Positions 1 through 8,345 are shown, counted from the first letter of the stretch. The stretch is DNA of 64,000 nt from JAZNQN01 sp045590195 (GCA_045590195.1 JAZNQN010000044.1:62001-126000); one strand, 5' to 3'. Made by a program: numbers and translations. The notes: generated by a model from the sequence alone, not told the origin.

Positions 1-29
1 CAACATACGAATACACCAATTCTTTGCAT
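1..29 (-). CDS. HdrA-like protein, N-terminal fragment (cut by window edge)
   Basis: Nine codons of an open frame start at an ATG at 29 and run off the left edge; they read MQRIGVFVC. An AAAGGAG ribosome site lies 7-8 bases upstream, overlapping the end of the preceding hdrC gene. HdrA-family flavoproteins commonly begin with a short hydrophobic strand of this kind ending in Cys, and the gene follows hdrB and hdrC. The call therefore rests on those nine residues and on context. If right, it would be the FAD/[4Fe-4S] subunit that completes an HdrABC-type complex. Only sequence to the left of the window can confirm it. Confidence 0.6.
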
Positions 30-43
30 TTGCTTTCTCCTTT

Positions 44-430
44 CTATTTACTATATTTTCTCATTGCACTTACAATTGCCTGTTGTGGCAACTGTTCATC
101 TAAAAGTGAAGGTATTGCATCAGCTTTAAGATGATTTTCGCCCTGCTGACGTACTTTTAAAAGCCTTACTGCTTCAATAAGTTTTGCCGGCTCTACGCCT
201 CTGGGACAACGCTCAACACAGGCAAAACAAGAAAGACATTTGAAAATTGAAGGCGACTCCATAAGTTTATCAACATCACCGTTTTCAACCATATAAACAA
301 ACTGATGAGGATGATATTCCATTTCATCATAAGAAGGACATGTACCTGTGCATTTGCCGCATTTCATACATTTTTTAGGATTAACACCGCTGATGCGCAA
401 AATTTCGTTTGAAAGCTCTGTTTTATTCAT
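44..430 (-). CDS. hdrC: HdrC-like 4Fe-4S electron-transfer subunit
   Basis: This 128-residue protein carries two ferredoxin-type cysteine clusters: CMKCGKCTGTCP at about residues 21-32 and CLSCFACVERCP at about 65-76. That is the layout of HdrC and the small subunits of GlpC/LutA-type complexes. HdrC passes electrons between the flavoprotein HdrA and the CCG-domain subunit HdrB in the cytoplasm. I chose the ATG at 430 because GGAGG lies 9 bases upstream; a GTG at 436 would sit only 3 bases from it. The start overlaps the hdrB stop by 8 bases, so the two are probably translationally coupled. The physiological acceptor (heterodisulfide, fumarate or another thiol system) cannot be read from this subunit. 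Confidence 0.82.
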   Translation of the reverse strand: MNKTELSNEILRISGVNPKKCMKCGKCTGTCPSYDEMEYHPHQFVYMVENGDVDKLMESPSIFKCLSCFACVERCPRGVEPAKLIEAVRLLKVRQQGENHLKADAIPSLLDEQLPQQAIVSAMRKYSK

Positions 431-1217
431 TTGCACAGCCCTCCTTTACGCCAAGCGCCTGTGCTAAAAGCTCGGTAAAATATTTAATTTCTATACCGTC
501 GGCGTGTTTTTCAAGATTATATTTGCAAAGTGGGCAAGCTGTTACTATCATATCTGCACCCATTTTTTTGGCACTTTCCAAAATAGCAATACTCTTCTTC
601 TTTGCACTTTCACTATCTTCAAGAGCTATATATCCGCCGCAGCATTCGTTTCTGTATGGCGAAACTATTGCTTCCGCACCCATAGCTTTTACAAGATTTT
701 CAAGAATCTGCGGATTTTCGCTGTCGTCCATCTGCATAACTTTACCAGGACGAAGCAAAAGACAACCATAATATGGAGCAATTTTTTTACCCTCAAGAGG
801 ATTTGTAACTTTTTTGGCAATTTCTTCAAAGCCAATTTCATCTCTCAAAAGCTCAAGATAATGAATAACCTCTGCATCTCCCTCATAAGGCGTATCAAGA
901 TTCATATAGTTATTTGCTTTAAAAGCAAAATCGCTATCGTTATTAAACTGATAATTTGTTTGTTTTATTACATTATGGCAGGCAGCACAAACTGTTACAA
1001 GCTTCTGACCTTTTTCTTTTGCCTCTACAAGGGCACGAATTGAGGAAAGCTTTGTTGCAATTTCATCCTTCGAAGTTGTAAAAACTCCGCCGCAGCACTG
1101 CCAGTTATTTATTTCTTCCAGATTAACCCCTAATGCCGCCGCACTTTCTCTTGCGTATTTATCAAGTTCTTTTGCTTTGGTTTTAAGAGTACAACCGGGA
1201 TAATATGAAAAATTCAT
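423..1217 (-). CDS. hdrB: HdrB-like CCG-domain subunit
   Basis: This is a 264-residue protein with two CCG domains. The first has Cys9, the Cys41-Cys42-Gly motif and a later CAAC pair. The second has a YGC near residue 150, ECCGG near 197 and ACPLC near 234. In HdrB the CX(n)CCGX(m)CXXC motifs bind unusual non-cubane [4Fe-4S] clusters that reduce a disulfide or related acceptor. The frame can be extended upstream to 1274, but the ATG at 1217 has AGGGAG at good spacing and starts right at the conserved YYPGC motif; the longer start would overlap fumarase. Both CCG sets look complete, so catalytic competence is plausible. The substrate is unknown. Confidence 0.85.
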   Translation of the reverse strand: MNFSYYPGCTLKTKAKELDKYARESAAALGVNLEEINNWQCCGGVFTTSKDEIATKLSSIRALVEAKEKGQKLVTVCAACHNVIKQTNYQFNNDSDFAFKANNYMNLDTPYEGDAEVIHYLELLRDEIGFEEIAKKVTNPLEGKKIAPYYGCLLLRPGKVMQMDDSENPQILENLVKAMGAEAIVSPYRNECCGGYIALEDSESAKKKSIAILESAKKMGADMIVTACPLCKYNLEKHADGIEIKYFTELLAQALGVKEGCANE

Positions 1218-1239
1218 ACCTAAACTCCCTTCTGCAAAA

Positions 1240-2616
1240 TTATACCATCTGTTCAGGATGGAACACTTCGTCAAATTTTTCTTCGGTTAAAAAGCCAAGC
1301 TCGATACAAGCCTCTTTAAGAGAAATATTGTCTTTATAAGCTTTTTTAGCTGTTTTAGCCGCATTTTCATAACCGATATAAGGGTTAAGCGCAGTAACAA
1401 GCATAAGTGAATTATGAAGATTATGATGCATTTTTTCGCGGTTTGCCTTAATGCCTACTGCACAGTTTTTGTTAAATGAAACAATGGCTTCTGCCATAAG
1501 ACGTGCCGACTGCAAAAAGTTATATATGCATACAGGCATAAATACATTAAGTTCAAAGTTACCCTGTGAAGCTGCCATAGAAACAGCAACATCATTACCC
1601 ATTACCTGAACGGCAACCATTGTTACCGCTTCACACTGAGTTGGGTTAACTTTACCCGGCATAATTGATGAGCCCGGTTCATTTTCAGGGATGAAAATTT
1701 CTCCAAGGCCATCACGAGGACCGCTTGCAAGCCAACGGATATCGTTTGCTATTTTCATCATATCGCAGGCAAGGGCTTTAATTGCACCATGTGCAAAAAC
1801 AAGCTCGTCTTTTGAAGTTAATGCGTGAAATTTATTCTCAGCAGTTACAAATGGTTTTCCTGTTATTTTCGAAACCTCTGCCGCAACGCCTTCTGAAAAA
1901 CCTTTTGGAGCATTAAGTCCTGTTCCAACTGCAGTTCCGCCAAGTGCAAGTTCACAAAGCGGCTTTACGCTTTGCTTCAAAAGCTCTACATCTTTCTGGA
2001 GGCTTGATCTCCAGCCGCTGATTTCCTGGCTGAATTTTATTGGAGTTGCATCCTGAAGATGTGTTCTTCCGCTTTTTACTATATCTTCGTTTTCTTTTTC
2101 AAGGCGTGAAAAAGTATCGATAAGAGTTTGGACAGCAGGAATAAGTTTATCTTCTATCATCAAAACTGCGGAAATATGCATAGCTGTAGGGAAAGTATCG
2201 TTTGACGACTGGCTCATATTAACATCATCATTAGGATGAAGAATACTTTTGCCCGCAATCTGATTTCCACGGTTTGCAATTACTTCGTTTGCATTCATAT
2301 TCGACTGAGTGCCGGAGCCCGTTTGCCATACAACAAGAGGAAAATGGCTATTAAGCTTGCCGCTTATAACCTCATCGCAAGCACTGGAAATTGCCGAAAG
2401 TTTTTCTTCAGTCATTTTTTCGGGTTTCAAAGCGTGATTTGCGATTGCTGCAGCTTTTTTCAAAATGCCGAATGCATGTGTAATTTCACGTGGCATTGTT
2501 TCAATATTTACACCGATTTCAAAATTTTCGTGACTTCTCTGGGTTTGAGCCGCCCACAACCTGTCGGCAGGAACTTTAACCTCTCCCATCGAGTCGTGTT
2601 CAATACGATAATCCAT
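1240..2616 (-). CDS. fumC: Class II fumarate hydratase
   Basis: This 458-residue protein has the length expected for homotetrameric, iron-free class II fumarase, which interconverts L-malate and fumarate. The fumarase/aspartase signature GSSIMPGKVNP is intact around residue 315, as are the GSGTQSNMNANEV segment near residue 100 and the SSNDTFPTAMH active-site segment near 137. The ATG at 2616 has a GAGGAG site. The gene lies 18 bases downstream of the 2-hydroxyacid dehydrogenase and 22 bases upstream of hdrB. In an anaerobe it probably runs in the malate-to-fumarate direction. A class II enzyme is notable because many Clostridia use the oxygen-sensitive iron-sulfur class I type. Confidence 0.95.
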   Translation of the reverse strand: MDYRIEHDSMGEVKVPADRLWAAQTQRSHENFEIGVNIETMPREITHAFGILKKAAAIANHALKPEKMTEEKLSAISSACDEVISGKLNSHFPLVVWQTGSGTQSNMNANEVIANRGNQIAGKSILHPNDDVNMSQSSNDTFPTAMHISAVLMIEDKLIPAVQTLIDTFSRLEKENEDIVKSGRTHLQDATPIKFSQEISGWRSSLQKDVELLKQSVKPLCELALGGTAVGTGLNAPKGFSEGVAAEVSKITGKPFVTAENKFHALTSKDELVFAHGAIKALACDMMKIANDIRWLASGPRDGLGEIFIPENEPGSSIMPGKVNPTQCEAVTMVAVQVMGNDVAVSMAASQGNFELNVFMPVCIYNFLQSARLMAEAIVSFNKNCAVGIKANREKMHHNLHNSLMLVTALNPYIGYENAAKTAKKAYKDNISLKEACIELGFLTEEKFDEVFHPEQMV

Positions 2617-2634
2617 AACTACTCCTCTTTTCTT

Positions 2635-3591
2635 TTATATATCCATTTGTTTTATAAGTGATTTCAAAGTATCTGCGCTATGGTGAAGTGCGCGAACCTC
2701 TTCATCATTAAGAGGCAAAAGCATTTTTCCACAAGCGCCCTTGTTGTCAACAACATTGAGAAGGCTCAAAGAAACATCATCTATTCCATATTCGCCGTGA
2801 AGCATTGTTGAAACAGTCATAGTAGTATTTATACCGCCGAGAATACATTTACAAATGTGGCAAACAGATACTGAAACAGCGTAGAATGTTGCACCTTTTC
2901 TTTCAATAACTCTTCCGCCTGATTTGCGAACATAATCCTCAACTTCATCAAAGTCTATACTTGGCAGCTTAAAGCCTTTCTGAGAAAAATCGCCTACTAC
3001 CGAAGACTGACCTTCCTGAATAGGAATGTTAGATACATTTGCAATTGACCACGGAACAAAAGAAGAATCACCATGTTCACCAAGAACATAGGCGTGAACA
3101 TTTTTCTGGTTGATTGAGTAATACTCCGAAAGCCTTGCACGAAGGCGGGCGGTATCAAGAATAGTTCCCGAACCTATAATCTGATTTTCAGGAAGCCCTG
3201 AACATTTAAAGAATGTGTAAGTTAAAATGTCAACAGGATTGCTCACTATAAGGTAAACTGCATTTGGTGCATAGCGAACAATTTCAGGAATAATCTGTTT
3301 AGTAATATTAACATTTGTCTGAGCAAGGTCAAGCCTTGACTGACCTGGCTTTCTTGCAATACCTGAAGTTACTATTACTATATTTGAGCCTACTGCATCC
3401 TGATATGAACCTGCGTAAACTGTTGCTGATGAGCAAAACGGTGTTCCCTGGCGAATGTCAAGTGCTTCGCCAAGTGCTTTTTCCTGATTAATATCAATAA
3501 GCACAATTTCAGATGCCAGCCCCATAACAGTTAAAGTATACGCAATTGTTGAGCCAACACTACCTGTTCCTATTATTGTAATTTTGTTCAT
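2635..3591 (-). CDS. LDH/MDH-family dehydrogenase, probably malate dehydrogenase
   Basis: This 318-residue NAD-dependent 2-hydroxyacid dehydrogenase has a GTGSVGS dinucleotide motif near residue 8, Asp33 at the end of beta-2 (NAD preference), the NPVD segment, LDTARLR, and the catalytic GEHGDS histidine loop. Overall it resembles L-lactate dehydrogenases. However, the substrate-specificity loop reads ARKPGQSR, with Arg80 at the position where LDHs have Gln and malate dehydrogenases have Arg, as in the ARKPG of MDH. With fumarase next door I infer oxaloacetate/malate as the real pair. The gene is first in the operon, with a good promoter and a Rex-like box upstream. Automated annotation would probably call it ldh. 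Confidence 0.85.
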   Translation of the reverse strand: MNKITIIGTGSVGSTIAYTLTVMGLASEIVLIDINQEKALGEALDIRQGTPFCSSATVYAGSYQDAVGSNIVIVTSGIARKPGQSRLDLAQTNVNITKQIIPEIVRYAPNAVYLIVSNPVDILTYTFFKCSGLPENQIIGSGTILDTARLRARLSEYYSINQKNVHAYVLGEHGDSSFVPWSIANVSNIPIQEGQSSVVGDFSQKGFKLPSIDFDEVEDYVRKSGGRVIERKGATFYAVSVSVCHICKCILGGINTTMTVSTMLHGEYGIDDVSLSLLNVVDNKGACGKMLLPLNDEEVRALHHSADTLKSLIKQMDI

Positions 3592-3632
3592 GGTATTCTT
3601 CCTTTCGTGTATGAAATATCGTTACAACCTCA

Positions 3633-3661
3633 ATTGTAGCACACATTTAAATTAAAATCAA
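3633..3661 (-). promoter_or_regulatory. Sigma-A-type promoter of the mdh-fumC-hdrBCA operon
   Basis: On the minus strand, TTGATT (3661-3656) and TACAAT (3638-3633) are separated by exactly 17 bases. They lie about 40-70 bases upstream of the dehydrogenase ATG, which itself has an AAAGGAAG site. Confidence 0.65.
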
Positions 3662-3667
3662 TAGAAA

Positions 3668-3685
3668 TTGATAATTTTTTAACAA
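3668..3685 (-). promoter_or_regulatory. Candidate Rex operator upstream of the malate/fumarate operon
   Basis: On the minus strand the 18-mer is TTGTTAA AAAA TTATCAA. The clostridial Rex consensus as I know it is TTGTTAA-N4-TTAACAA, so the left half matches 7/7 and the right half 6/7. It sits just upstream of the -35 element. Rex releases DNA when the NADH/NAD+ ratio rises and often controls hydrogenase, ldh and mdh genes. No rex gene is in the window. Confidence 0.5.
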
Positions 3686-3701
3686 TCTTTTTTAAAAAGC
3701 T

Positions 3702-3725
3702 AACTCTATATTTAAATATAGAGTT
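3702..3725 (-). terminator. Palindromic terminator after the hydrogenase cluster
   Basis: A perfect 24-base palindrome lies 7 bases past the stop of the group-B hydrogenase gene. On the minus strand it is followed by GCTTTTTAAAAAA. It separates the hydrogenase cluster from the promoter of the next operon. The loop must open a few central base pairs, so strength is uncertain. Confidence 0.5.
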
Positions 3726-3731
3726 TTAGCA

Positions 3732-5165
3732 TTATATTATACTGTTTGCATCACTCACGGCGTTATATATAGTTTTGTCTGCGGCCTTTTTTCCGAAGTT
3801 ATCTATCATATTTTTATCGCGCGATGTGTGAGTAAGGCACCCTGCCCCACCAATACAACCACCAACACAAGCCATACCTTCTATAAAGTTTGCATCGAGC
3901 ATCCCTTTGCTTTTCTTCAGAAGGTTTATTTTACACTCTTCAATTCCGTCGCACGAAATTGCATTAAGTGTAAAGTCGGTTACTCCTTTTTCTTTAAGCC
4001 CCTGTGCAACTGCATCGGCAAGGCCACCACAACGGGCAAAAATTCTTCCGAAATACGATGCGCCGTCAAGTTCGCTTTCTTCAAGAGAAGTAATATCTAT
4101 ATCGCGGCTGTCAAAAAGCGCCTGAAGCTCTTCAAAAGTTAAAACAGTATCAACATATTTTGAAACTTCTGCTTTCTGTGCCTCAGCTTTTTTTGCAGTA
4201 CATGGACCGATAAAAATAACTTTTGCACTTTCATCGTGTTCTTTAATGTATTTTGCAATAGTTGCCATTGGCGAAAGATTATGTGAAATATTTTCAGAAA
4301 GGTTATCAAAATTTTGCTCAATATATTTTACAAACGCAGGGCAACAAGAGCTTGTTAAAAATCTTTTTTCTGCAAGCTCCTCTGCTTCGGATGCTGCAAC
4401 CATATCAGCGCCAAGTGCAGCCTCAACAACATTGAAAAATCCGAGTTCTTTAATACCTGTCACAACCTGACCAAGCCTTGCATAGTTAAACTGACTTGAA
4501 ATTGTAGGTGCAACAACGGCATAAATATTATACTTTGTATTATTTTCGCTACCTTTTAAAAGGTCGATTGCATCGAGAATAAATGATTTATCTGTAATTG
4601 CGCCAAATGGGCACTGATATACACAGGCTCCACACGCAATACATTTATCATCAAGAATTTTTGCCGACATATCTACATTCGTTTCAATTGCATCCACCTT
4701 GCAAGCGCTTTGGCACGGACGACGGTAGTTTGCAATTGCGTTGAACGGACAAACTTTTGCGCAGGCACCACAGTTTTTACACTTGGTTTTATCAATGTGC
4801 GCTTTTGGGTTTTCATCAAAAGTTATGGCACCAAATTTGCAAACATCTTCACATCTGTGTGCCAGGCATCCGCGGCATGAATGAGTTACCTCGTATCCGC
4901 CCATAGGACATTCATCGCAGGCAATACTGATAACTTCAATTACATTTTTATTCCTTTTGTTACCACCCATCGCCATTTTAACTCTTTTTGCAAGAATGGC
5001 TCTTTCTTTATAAACGCAGCAACGCATAGTTGCCTCTTTCCCGGGCACAAGTATTTCCGGGATGTCGGATATATTTTCCATAAGAGTACCTGCCCAGTAC
5101 AGACGGGCAACTTCTCTTAATACTTTATATTTCAGGTGTTGAACTTTAGTATCAAACTTTCTCAT
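3732..5165 (-). CDS. Group-B-like [FeFe] hydrogenase with ferredoxin domains
   Basis: This is a 477-residue soluble iron-sulfur protein. An N-terminal helical stretch is followed by a Cys-rich region (IACDECPMGG, CRGCLAHRC) and two [4Fe-4S] motifs (CKNCGACAKVCP near 135, CIACGACVYQCP near 180). The H-cluster domain has the three loops SSCCPAF, GPCTAKK and MACVGGCIGGAG. This domain order and the GGCxGGAG ending match monomeric group B hydrogenases of Clostridia, whose direction and partner are poorly known; ferredoxin is likely. The ATG at 5165 is preferred because AAGGTG lies 6-7 bases upstream; a GTG at 5174 has no spacing. It starts 10 bases after the phosphatase stop and is last in the cluster. 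Confidence 0.85.
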   Translation of the reverse strand: MRKFDTKVQHLKYKVLREVARLYWAGTLMENISDIPEILVPGKEATMRCCVYKERAILAKRVKMAMGGNKRNKNVIEVISIACDECPMGGYEVTHSCRGCLAHRCEDVCKFGAITFDENPKAHIDKTKCKNCGACAKVCPFNAIANYRRPCQSACKVDAIETNVDMSAKILDDKCIACGACVYQCPFGAITDKSFILDAIDLLKGSENNTKYNIYAVVAPTISSQFNYARLGQVVTGIKELGFFNVVEAALGADMVAASEAEELAEKRFLTSSCCPAFVKYIEQNFDNLSENISHNLSPMATIAKYIKEHDESAKVIFIGPCTAKKAEAQKAEVSKYVDTVLTFEELQALFDSRDIDITSLEESELDGASYFGRIFARCGGLADAVAQGLKEKGVTDFTLNAISCDGIEECKINLLKKSKGMLDANFIEGMACVGGCIGGAGCLTHTSRDKNMIDNFGKKAADKTIYNAVSDANSII

Positions 5166-5175
5166 AATATTCACC

Positions 5176-6348
5176 TTAAAAATAACTTACTTTAATTCTT
5201 TTACCCATTTTTTCAAGATGTTTGGATAACTCTTCTACCATATTCATTTTGATATTAAAATTTATGGGCAAATCAGGATTTTGATGAGCAGGATTTACAG
5301 CTCTTCCAACATAAAAGTTAATATCGGTTGCTTCTTCAAACAAAAGTTGAGAAATTAACGACGCAGCATCTTTACCCATTTCCCAGTCATTATAAAGGCG
5401 GTTTTCATTAACAAAGTCCTCGGCATATTTAAGCACATGGCTCATTGTAATTACACCTTCAGTTACCAGGTCAACGCCATCAATTATCGCTACTGGCGGA
5501 ATTCCTTGTTTTTCAAACTTCAAAGTTGGTTTTACTTCCTTGCCAAGGTATTCGGCTGCAATTGAAGATGTTGTACCGCCGCAAACAATGTGTTTACCCT
5601 CTTTTGCAAAGAAAAGTGCCATCATTTTTCTGCAATCATCTCTGTTTGATGGTGGACCAAAAACAAGGTTTATAGGCGCTCTTTTTCTTATTCTTACAAC
5701 GCAGGCACTGGTATCATCGCCCGGTTCTCCGCCATAAAGTTTATTACATTCATCAGTTAAAATGGTTGCCAGGGTTTTTGCGTTATATCCGGCACATTCA
5801 ATAGTTTCCATAAACTCAGTTATCTGCTCAGTTTTCCAACCGAAATTATAAATATTTCCAATTCCTGCATGAGGACAACCATCGCTCATTGCAAGAAATA
5901 AATCGTTTTCGCAAAGCTTTATTCTCGAACGAAGCATCTTTTTATCGCCAATTGAAAATGTTTCCTGGTTATATTCAAAGTTCTTTCCGTCGCGAAGCAA
6001 AATTACAGGCGGATTATCATATTGAATAATTTCTGCAAACTCATTATTAACAATATGAATAATTGTAAATGTTGAATATGCCACTCCCCTTTGCGAACAA
6101 ACGGGAAGTGTTGCTGCAATAGTTGAAACGCAGTCTTCAATTGACAGCCCTGCTGCCAGAAGAGTTGAAATTATTTTAGAAGTAAGTGTTGACAAAATGC
6201 CAGCTTTAACACCACTTCCAAGCCCATCGGCAAGAACAATTACAGATGAATTTTCGCCTGAGCTTACAACATCTATATGATCGCCGCAAAGCTCCTCACC
6301 GTGGTGGTTTAATGAGCGATATCCAATATCAGCACACAAATCATTCAT
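5176..6348 (-). CDS. SpoIIE/PP2C-type serine phosphatase with extra C-terminal domain
   Basis: This is a 390-residue protein. Residues about 1-225 form a PP2C/SpoIIE phosphatase domain, with the metal-binding aspartates visible in VLADGLGSG (near 40), LAMSDGCPHAG (near 150) and GEPGDDTSACVV (near 215). Residues about 230-390 form a second domain (starting INLVFGPPSNRDD, with HIVCGGTTSS) that I do not recognise beyond its association with hydrogenase loci. Such phosphatases usually dephosphorylate a serine on an anti-anti-sigma (STAS) protein, but no STAS or anti-sigma gene is in the window. It overlaps the PAS hydrogenase gene by 8 bases, so the two are probably made together and signal together. 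Confidence 0.85.
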   Translation of the reverse strand: MNDLCADIGYRSLNHHGEELCGDHIDVVSSGENSSVIVLADGLGSGVKAGILSTLTSKIISTLLAAGLSIEDCVSTIAATLPVCSQRGVAYSTFTIIHIVNNEFAEIIQYDNPPVILLRDGKNFEYNQETFSIGDKKMLRSRIKLCENDLFLAMSDGCPHAGIGNIYNFGWKTEQITEFMETIECAGYNAKTLATILTDECNKLYGGEPGDDTSACVVRIRKRAPINLVFGPPSNRDDCRKMMALFFAKEGKHIVCGGTTSSIAAEYLGKEVKPTLKFEKQGIPPVAIIDGVDLVTEGVITMSHVLKYAEDFVNENRLYNDWEMGKDAASLISQLLFEEATDINFYVGRAVNPAHQNPDLPINFNIKMNMVEELSKHLEKMGKRIKVSYF

Positions 6349-8023
6349 CAGCTATTGTCTCCTTAAGTTTTGTAAGCGCAATTTTTGTTTCAGCAGCTGT
6401 TTCGCCAAGTAACGATGCAATTTCCTGAACAATGCGCATTTGCTTTTCAACAACTTTATCTGCTACTTCGATGGTTTCTGTCCCAATTCTCTCTTTACGC
6501 TCTTTCTCTCTTTCCTCGGCAGTTACATCACGCAAAATGCAAATTATAATTCTATACTCTTTATCCGGAATAATTGTTTTTTCAACATATTTGTCGTATT
6601 CTGCAAGATATTTTCTTCTGTTAGAAATCCTTCTTCCGCTTTCCATTGCATTTATAAACGGAGTAGGGTCTAAAATTCTTACAACAGGCTCACCCATTAC
6701 ATCGGAAACAGATTTTACGTTCAAAATTTTTCTTGCGGAGTTGTTGATAAGCTGAACTTCAAGTTGTTCGTTTACAACAATAATTCCGTTAGGTGTGTTG
6801 TTAACTATTGTATCTGAGAAAACTTCAGCTTTATCTTTTAAAAACGGCAAACACATTGAAAGGTCGGCCTTTCCGTGGTATATTGCAATTGCTTTTTCAC
6901 GGCAGGTATCATATCCACAGGAGCCACAGTTAAGCTCGTCTTCAGGACGAACTTTTCCCATTGTTTTCAGTACTTTGACTATTTCTTCATCGGCAGGTGG
7001 CTGAAGTCGTCTTTCAATAGGCTCAATGCCTTTTTGAAGTTCAGTAAAATCAGGCTGTGAAATTTCAAAGTCTTTTTCGCCTGCATAATCAGAAACAGCT
7101 TTAAATTCACTCACAGGAGCTGAATTGAATTTTTCCATTATCGGACCGCAAATACAGCTTCCGCTGCAGGCCGACATTTCAATAAAGCATCCGTGTACTT
7201 TTCCGCTTTCAATATCACGAAGCGCTTCAATACAGTTATTAGTGCCATCAATGGCCATATATGTATATTCAGGAAGTCGCTCGTCCATTGTTTTTAATAT
7301 ACCTCCCGTTGTCGGGAAAAGCCTTGCACGGCTTTTTTCGGTAACATCTAGCTCTTTTTCAATCTCTATATTTTCTTCTTTGAACCAGTTTGTAAGTTCA
7401 TCGAAGGTTAAAACTGCGTCTACAATATCTCCGTAGTAATCACCCTCATCTTTTTTGGAAAGGCAGGGGCCGATAAATACTGTTTTCGCACCTGGATATT
7501 TCTTTTTAATTTCTATGGAATGAGCCTGCATAGGCGACATTGTGTTTGAAAGGTAAGGCAAAACAGAAGGAAAATACTTCTGAACAAGCAAATTAACACT
7601 GTGGCAACAGGAAGAAATAAGAATATCAGGCTTTTCTTCACGAAGTTTGCGCTGGTATTCGTTTTTTACAATTGTTGCACCAATAGCAGTTTCTTCAGCA
7701 TCGAAAAAGCCAAGTTTTAATAAAGCCTTTTTCATTGCCTCTATTCCGACACCATCATAATTTGCAATAAAAGACGGAGCAAGAGAAGCAACAACCTGTT
7801 CACCATTTGCAATCATTACTCTTACTTTTTCGCGCTGGTCTGTAATTTCTTTAGCATTTTGCGGACAAACAACAAAGCATTGACCGCATAAAATACACTC
7901 ATTGCCAATAATATGTGCCTGATTACCTGAGAAACGAATGGCTTTTACGGGACAATGTCTAATACATTTATAACAGTTTTTACAGTTTGATTTTTTAAGT
8001 TTAAGCCATTCCACTATGCTCAC
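6341..8023 (-). CDS. Sensory (group C) [FeFe] hydrogenase homologue with PAS domain
   Basis: This is a 560-residue protein. Residues about 10-60 hold two [4Fe-4S] motifs (NCKNCYKCIRHCP, CILCGQCFVVCP). An H-cluster domain follows (about 70-370) with loops SSCCHSV, GPCLSKK and MSACSGSCICGP. Next is a CGSCGYDTC-type [4Fe-4S] motif (about 385-415) and a PAS domain (about 425-510). The absence of the Pro-x-Trp part of loop 1 and the SACxGSC form of loop 3 are typical of the sensory clade rather than of fast catalytic enzymes. It may sense H2 or redox state and pass the signal to the overlapping phosphatase. The start overlaps the upstream ferredoxin stop by 4 bases. Confidence 0.87.
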   Translation of the reverse strand: MSIVEWLKLKKSNCKNCYKCIRHCPVKAIRFSGNQAHIIGNECILCGQCFVVCPQNAKEITDQREKVRVMIANGEQVVASLAPSFIANYDGVGIEAMKKALLKLGFFDAEETAIGATIVKNEYQRKLREEKPDILISSCCHSVNLLVQKYFPSVLPYLSNTMSPMQAHSIEIKKKYPGAKTVFIGPCLSKKDEGDYYGDIVDAVLTFDELTNWFKEENIEIEKELDVTEKSRARLFPTTGGILKTMDERLPEYTYMAIDGTNNCIEALRDIESGKVHGCFIEMSACSGSCICGPIMEKFNSAPVSEFKAVSDYAGEKDFEISQPDFTELQKGIEPIERRLQPPADEEIVKVLKTMGKVRPEDELNCGSCGYDTCREKAIAIYHGKADLSMCLPFLKDKAEVFSDTIVNNTPNGIIVVNEQLEVQLINNSARKILNVKSVSDVMGEPVVRILDPTPFINAMESGRRISNRRKYLAEYDKYVEKTIIPDKEYRIIICILRDVTAEEREKERKERIGTETIEVADKVVEKQMRIVQEIASLLGETAAETKIALTKLKETIADE

Positions 8024-8280
8024 TCCCCTATATTTAATACTTTAAGTATATGTTCCTTAAAAAAGTCATCGAACTTATGTATTGTAAGTCCTACAAAAAC
8101 TTCATCGTTTATCTGAACGGTTACGCCTTCGCGATTGCATTTTCCAATGCAAAAGCTTCCGGCAACAGAAACTTTGTCGCCAATATTATAATCACTTACT
8201 GCTTTTTCAAAAGCATTTGCTATTTCATATGAACCTTTAATATGACAGGAACTGCCAATACAAACTAATACTTTAAGCAA
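8020..8280 (-). CDS. Thioredoxin-like [2Fe-2S] ferredoxin (copy 2)
   Basis: This 86-residue protein has the CX4C...CX3C pattern (CIGSSC near residue 7, CIGKC near 44) of the thioredoxin-fold [2Fe-2S] domain found in NuoE/HydC and at the N terminus of HydB. The start is a TTG at 8280 with AAGGA about 11 bases upstream. It is a paralogue of the gene at 8346-8594. It heads the sub-operon for the PAS hydrogenase, phosphatase and group B hydrogenase, and its stop overlaps the next start by 4 bases. It may feed electrons to the sensory hydrogenase; that is inference from position. Confidence 0.8.
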   Translation of the reverse strand: MLKVLVCIGSSCHIKGSYEIANAFEKAVSDYNIGDKVSVAGSFCIGKCNREGVTVQINDEVFVGLTIHKFDDFFKEHILKVLNIGE

Positions 8281-8313
8281 AAATAAATCATTCCTTTTTG
8301 ATTTTTTAAAAGG

Positions 8314-8339
8314 CCGCAGTGCGGTTGCACCGCGGCCAT
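8314..8339 (-). terminator. Intra-operon GC-rich hairpin (attenuator-like)
   Basis: GGCCGC-a-GTGC, loop GGTT, GCAC-c-GCGGCC gives ten GC-rich pairs around one mismatch. On the minus strand it is followed by TTTTAAAAAATC. It lies between two co-directional genes of the cluster (stop at 8346, start at 8280) and would reduce read-through into the sensory genes. Confidence 0.6.
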
Positions 8340-8345
8340 ATGTTA

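Noticed and set aside
409..1043. Plus-strand open frames opposite the Hdr genes
   Set aside because: They are mirror frames of real minus-strand genes, with no ribosome sites, odd composition and no family features.
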